Source: Chloroflexota bacterium (GTDB taxonomy: Bacteria; Chloroflexota; Limnocylindria; P2-11E). Taken from it: a stretch of DNA of 64,000 nt. Numbering within the stretch: position 1 is the stretch's first letter; the number at the start of each line of letters is the position of its first letter. Both the position numbers and the translations under genes were made by a program. The stretch lies in contig DAIDAP010000030.1 of assembly GCA_027310565.1 (NCBI GenBank), forward strand, positions 83,074 to 147,073, written 5' to 3'. This document shows, piece by piece, positions 59,915 to 64,000 of this stretch. The notes below the pieces were generated by a model, which saw only the letters and a program-made list of their open reading frames with translations, was not told the origin of the DNA and ran no database searches.

Positions 59915-60586
59915 ATCCCCATCCGCGAGTGGCCCGAGTCGACGCGCCCGCGCGAGCGCCTCGCCGCCCGCGGCGCGGTCGCGCTCTCCGACGACGAGCT
60001 CCTCGCGCTGATGGTCGGCACGGGCGCGCCGGGCCGCTCGGCGCTGCTCGTCGCGAACGAGCTCCTGCGCGAGGTCGGCGGCATGCGGGCGCTGGGCCAG
60101 GCCGACGTCTGGCGCCTGCGGCGCGCCGGGATCGGCCTGGCGAAGGCGGTCCGCATCGCCGCGGCGTGCGAGCTCGGACGGCGTGTCCTCGCGGCGGCGT
60201 CCGACGGCGAGCGCTGCGACACGCCGGAGCTCGCCGCGAGCGCCCTCGCGCCCCACTTCGCCCACCTCGAGCGCGAGGAGCTGAAGATCGGCCTGCTGTC
60301 GCGCAAGCAGCGGCTCATCGCGGTCGTAGACGTGTACGCCGGGAGCGTGTCGGGCACGCCCGTGCGGATCGGCGAGCTGTTCGCCGAGGCGGTGCGGCGC
60401 CAGGCGTCCGGCGTGCTGCTCGCGCACAACCACCCGAGCGGCGACCCCGCGCCGTCCGGCGACGACATCAGGACGACCCGCGACGCCGCGCAGGCCGGCC
60501 GGCTGCTCGGCATCGAGGTCGTGGACCACCTCGTCTTCGGCGCCGGGCGCTGGGTGAGCCTCCGCCGGAGCGGCGCGCTCGCGTAG
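59915..60586 (+). CDS. radC: RadC family protein (start codon uncertain; ATC at the expected position)
   Basis: (I)PIREWPESTRPRERLAARGAVALSDDELLALMVGTG...LLAHNHPSGDPAPSGDD. Confidence 0.85.
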   Translation: MPIREWPESTRPRERLAARGAVALSDDELLALMVGTGAPGRSALLVANELLREVGGMRALGQADVWRLRRAGIGLAKAVRIAAACELGRRVLAAASDGERCDTPELAASALAPHFAHLEREELKIGLLSRKQRLIAVVDVYAGSVSGTPVRIGELFAEAVRRQASGVLLAHNHPSGDPAPSGDDIRTTRDAAQAGRLLGIEVVDHLVFGAGRWVSLRRSGALA

Positions 60587-60686
60587 GGACGAGCCGATCG
60601 CGGGCCCGACGGGCCCGGCAGCCGCGTTGTTCGCCGCCCTCCGCCGTTATCCTCAGCACGACCCACTGGAAGGGGTGCGTTCCCAC

Positions 60687-61736
60687 GTGATCGACGGAGT
60701 CTTCGGTCTCTTCTCGCGGGACATCGGCATCGACCTCGGCACCGCCAACACCCTGGTGTGGGTCCGGGGCCGCGGGATCGTGATCGCCGAGCCATCGGTC
60801 GTCGCGAAGGACCTGCGCACCGGCGCGCCGCTCGCGATCGGCGCGGAGGCGAAGCGCATGGTCGGCCGCACGCCCGCGAGCATCGTCGCCATCCGTCCGC
60901 TGAAGGACGGCGTCATCAGCGACTTCGACATGACCGAGCTCATGCTCACGCACTACATCCGCAAGGTGCACGATCGCACGCTGCTGTTCCCGCGTCCGCG
61001 CGTCATCGTCGGCATCCCGTCCGGCGTCACGGAGGTCGAGAAGCGCGCGGTGCAGGACGCCGCGCTGTCGGCCGGCGCGCGCTGGTGCCGTCTGGTGGAG
61101 GAGCCGATGGCCGCGGCCATCGGCGCCGGCCTTCCGGTGAACGAGCCCTCGGGGTCGATGGTCGTCGACATCGGCGGTGGCACGACGGAGGTCGCGGTGA
61201 CGTCGCTCGGCGGCATCGTCGTGTCGCGCTCGATCCGCATCGGCGGCGACGAGATGGACGCCGACATCGTCGCGTACGCGCGTCGCGAGTTCAACCTGCT
61301 CATGGGCGAGCGGACCGCGGAGGACATCAAGATCGAGATCGGCTCCGCGTACCCCCTCGATGAAGAGGTCTCGACGTTCTTCCGCGGGCGTGATCTGCTC
61401 ACCGGGCTGCCGCGCTCGATCGAGGTGACGAGCGCGCAGATCCGCGAGGCCATCGAGCCGTCCGTGGAGTCGATCGTCGACGCGATCAAGCTGACCATCG
61501 AGGAGACGCCGCCGGAGCTCGTCGCCGACGTGATGGACCAGGGCATCTACCTCGCGGGCGGCGGCGCGCTGCTGCGCGGTCTGGACGCGCGGGTCTCCGA
61601 GGCGACGCAGATGGCGGTCCATGTCGCCGAGGATCCGCTCACCTGCGTCGTGCGCGGCTGCGGGAAGATCCTCGAGGATCTGGAGCAGTTCGACCGCAGC
61701 CTGGTCATGGAGACGTACGCGGAGGTCCCGCGCTAG
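60687..61736 (+). CDS. mreB: Rod shape-determining protein MreB (GTG start; exact start uncertain)
   Basis: DIGIDLGTANTLVWVRGRGIVIAEPSVVA, VVDIGGGTTEVAV, IYLAGGGALLRGL. Confidence 0.96.
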   Translation: MIDGVFGLFSRDIGIDLGTANTLVWVRGRGIVIAEPSVVAKDLRTGAPLAIGAEAKRMVGRTPASIVAIRPLKDGVISDFDMTELMLTHYIRKVHDRTLLFPRPRVIVGIPSGVTEVEKRAVQDAALSAGARWCRLVEEPMAAAIGAGLPVNEPSGSMVVDIGGGTTEVAVTSLGGIVVSRSIRIGGDEMDADIVAYARREFNLLMGERTAEDIKIEIGSAYPLDEEVSTFFRGRDLLTGLPRSIEVTSAQIREAIEPSVESIVDAIKLTIEETPPELVADVMDQGIYLAGGGALLRGLDARVSEATQMAVHVAEDPLTCVVRGCGKILEDLEQFDRSLVMETYAEVPR

Positions 61737-62578
61737 TGGCGAGCTTCGGGCGCGCGCGCCGCGCCCAGGGCGGATCGCTTCGCACCCTCGCGGTCCTGTT
61801 CCTGATCTCGGTCCTGCTCCTCGCGCTCCGTGACTCCGATCCCGTGCGCGGCGTGTCGATCTTCGCGACGCAGCTCCTCGTTCCCGTGCAGCGCGTCCTC
61901 GCGGAGGCCGGCATCACGAGCAACCGCTTCGTGCGGGCGATCAGCGAGATCGAGCGGCTGCAGGCCGACAACGCCGCGCTCCGCGCGCAGGTCGACCGGC
62001 TCACGCTCGAGAACGTGCGTCTGCGCGAGGAGGCTTTCGCCGCGCAGGAGGCGGCGAAGCTCGACGCGCTGCGAAGGACGCTCCCGTACGAGACGGTCGC
62101 CGCGAGCGTGATCGCGCGGGATCCGAGCAACGTGCTCGCGACGCTCGTGCTCGGCAGCGGATCGAGCGAGGGCGTCCGCGTCGGGAACATCGTCGTGTCG
62201 GACCAGGGCCTGGTCGGCCGCGTGAGCGAGGTCGGCGCGAACTACGCGAAGGTCGTGCTCATCACCGATCCCTCATCGACGCTCTCGGCGCTCGTCGAGG
62301 GCTCGCGCGCGACCGGGATCGTCCGTGGGGAGTACGGCGACGCGCTGGTCATGGACTGGATCCTCCAGACCGAGTCGGTGAGCGTCGGCGACGTCGTCGT
62401 GACCGCCGGACTGGCGCTCGGCGGCGAGCTGCGGTCGCTCTACCCGAAGGGCCTGGTGGTCGGTCGCGTCGTCCGGCTCGAGCGCGCCCAGGCAGCCGCG
62501 TATCAACGGGCTATCATCTCGCCGGGCGTCGATCTGCGCCGCCTCGAGAACGTCCTCGTCGTCAAGACGAGCCCGTAA
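61736..62578 (+). CDS. mreC: Rod shape-determining protein MreC
   Basis: N-terminal TM, coiled coil, SVIARDPSNVLATLVLGSGSSEGVRVGNIVVSDQGLVGRV. Confidence 0.93.
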   Translation: MASFGRARRAQGGSLRTLAVLFLISVLLLALRDSDPVRGVSIFATQLLVPVQRVLAEAGITSNRFVRAISEIERLQADNAALRAQVDRLTLENVRLREEAFAAQEAAKLDALRRTLPYETVAASVIARDPSNVLATLVLGSGSSEGVRVGNIVVSDQGLVGRVSEVGANYAKVVLITDPSSTLSALVEGSRATGIVRGEYGDALVMDWILQTESVSVGDVVVTAGLALGGELRSLYPKGLVVGRVVRLERAQAAAYQRAIISPGVDLRRLENVLVVKTSP

Positions 62579-62847
62579 ACAGGGCCTCCGGGCGACTTAT
62601 CCACAGCCGCCGCGGCTGTCGGGGCGCCGGCTCGCATGGCGGGCGTGGGGCCTAGCCGTATTAGATAAGGAGCGAGGGGTACCCCGTTCCCCCGAACGGG
62701 TCTTGCCGTAGAGCCCATGCCCGCTTGCGGCGCCGGGGCCGCCCTCTCATCATCCGTTCAGCGCTGGGGAAGGTCCAAGCCGGTTCTCGGGAAATTCCAA
62801 GGTCCACGGGAAGGGGAGCGGGAGAGAGTGCTCTTCGCTGAGACCTA

Positions 62848-64000
62848 GTGGCGTCGTCTCGGCCGCCGCTCGGCACCGGCCTCGTCGTCGCGTTCATCGC
62901 GGTGTACGTGGGGGTCATCGGCGTTCCGCTCGCGCGCGGCGTCCCCATCGGCACCGGGCTCGTCGAGAACGCGTCGTCGGCGACGACGCCGCCGCCCGCG
63001 GACCAGAGGATCCCCAGCACGACTCCCAGGACGGCGAGCGCGACCGCGAAGCAGCAGCTCCTCGTCCAGGCCGGCGTCGATCCCGGGACGCTCGTCATCT
63101 CCTTCCCGCCCGGCACGACGACCATCGCGGTGCTGGCGGTCGTGACGCCGCTCGGCCTATCGCTCGTGAGCGGCGACAGCTCGTCGGGCCGCTACGTCGT
63201 CGGGATACCGCAGGTCGAGGTGTACGTCCCGCAGCGTGACCCGAGCGCCGGCAGCGATCGCGCCTACATCTACTTCCCCCGCATCTACACCGAGGACGAC
63301 GTCGCGGCGTACTTCGCGAAGAACCGCTTGCCCCAGGCGCGCTGGCTCGCCGACCCCGCGACCGGCGAGCGGGTCGCGATCGTCGACGTCCCGCGGCTCG
63401 AGGCCACGCTCGTCGATGCCCGGCGCGGCTACTACAGGGTGACGCTGAACGGCGCGGACGACGCCGCGCTCGCCTCGTGGGCCGAGAGCTCGGGCGTGCG
63501 CGTCGTCTCGTACGACGCGTCGAGCGGCGAGGCGCTGGTGCAGCCGCTCGACTGGGTCGCTCCGCCGGCTCCGCCGGTGAGGGCCTCGCCCGCGACGACG
63601 ACTGCGCCGAGCGCACCGCCGAGCGCGGCTCCCGCCGCGAGCGCGTCGGCGGCTCCGGACGCGAGCGCGAGCGCCGCGCCGAGCGCGCCGCCCTCGATCG
63701 CGCCGTCGCCGACCGGGGTGCAGGTGTGGCTGCCGCGATCGCAGCGCGCCACACCGCGGCCGCAGGTGAGCGCGTCGCCTTCCGTCGCACCGAGCGCATC
63801 ACCCTCGGCAGCACCGTCCGCGTCGGCCTCGCCGACGACTTCCACGTTGCCCGCCGCTTCGGCCTCGCCAACCACTTCCACGTTGCCCGCCGCTTCGGCC
63901 TCGCCCAGCGCCGAGCCCTCCGCATCGCCGAGCGCATCGCCATCCCAGGCTCCATCCGCATCGCCCAGCGCGTCCCCGTCCGCATCCGCCGACCCATCGG
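62848..64000 (+). CDS. Membrane-anchored secreted protein with A/S/P/T-rich C-terminal region (truncated by window end; not in ORF track)
   Basis: GTG 62848 opens an uninterrupted frame to the last base: MASSRPPLGTGLVVAFIAVYVGVIGVPLARGVPIG...IYFPRIYTEDDVAAYFAKNRLPQARW... Confidence 0.75.
   Translation, partial: MASSRPPLGTGLVVAFIAVYVGVIGVPLARGVPIGTGLVENASSATTPPPADQRIPSTTPRTASATAKQQLLVQAGVDPGTLVISFPPGTTTIAVLAVVTPLGLSLVSGDSSSGRYVVGIPQVEVYVPQRDPSAGSDRAYIYFPRIYTEDDVAAYFAKNRLPQARWLADPATGERVAIVDVPRLEATLVDARRGYYRVTLNGADDAALASWAESSGVRVVSYDASSGEALVQPLDWVAPPAPPVRASPATTTAPSAPPSAAPAASASAAPDASASAAPSAPPSIAPSPTGVQVWLPRSQRATPRPQVSASPSVAPSASPSAAPSASASPTTSTLPAASASPTTSTLPAASASPSAEPSASPSASPSQAPSASPSASPSASADPS
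63823..63894 (+). repeat. Tandem 36-bp repeat (two near-identical copies, partial third)
   Basis: tcggcctcgccgacgacttccacgttgcccgccgct x2, encoding SASPTTSTLPAA x2. Confidence 0.9.

Noticed and set aside
57659-60529. 956-aa minus-strand ORF
   Set aside because: Antisense of gmd, zinc-ribbon and radC; composition not protein-like
62691-62706. CCGAACGGGTCTTG as a further LexA box
   Set aside because: Right half does not match GTTC; it is part of the hairpin instead

Overview
High-GC (about 70%) bacterial chromosome segment, probably Chloroflexota-like (inferred from gene content only). Two parts are visible. (1) About 1-22286: the right part of an integrated prophage or phage-like element. 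It carries tail/fibre genes, an endolysin and holin, a type III-like restriction-modification pair (mod/res), an XRE-ImmA regulator, a family of modular small DNA-binding-type proteins, a D5-like primase-helicase and a large serine integrase whose 3' end runs into a tRNA-Asp gene (the attachment site). (2) About 22290-64000: host chromosome. It carries a lexA-alkZ-like-dinB SOS operon with a canonical LexA box, rplI, two tandem overlapping dnaB paralogs (one with a 422-aa LAGLIDADG intein and a LexA-like operator upstream), a TasA/SipW-like matrix module, purA/guaB/guaA, and a compact purDEBCS-QLFMN operon. That operon is interrupted by an RHH-DUF433/DUF5615-PIN toxin-antitoxin pair and by a fused nucleotidyltransferase-HEPN (MntA-HepT-like) protein whose HEPN catalytic motif is degenerate. 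gmd, radC (no canonical start codon), mreB and mreC follow. Most notable unexplained structure: three intergenic arrays of DnaA-box-like 9-mers (TYRTCCACR) at 12-bp spacing, one in the prophage and two in the host part. Strongest novelty candidates: the MNT-HEPN fusion coupled to purL, the SOS-box-associated tandem dnaB pair, and the 12-bp arrays.
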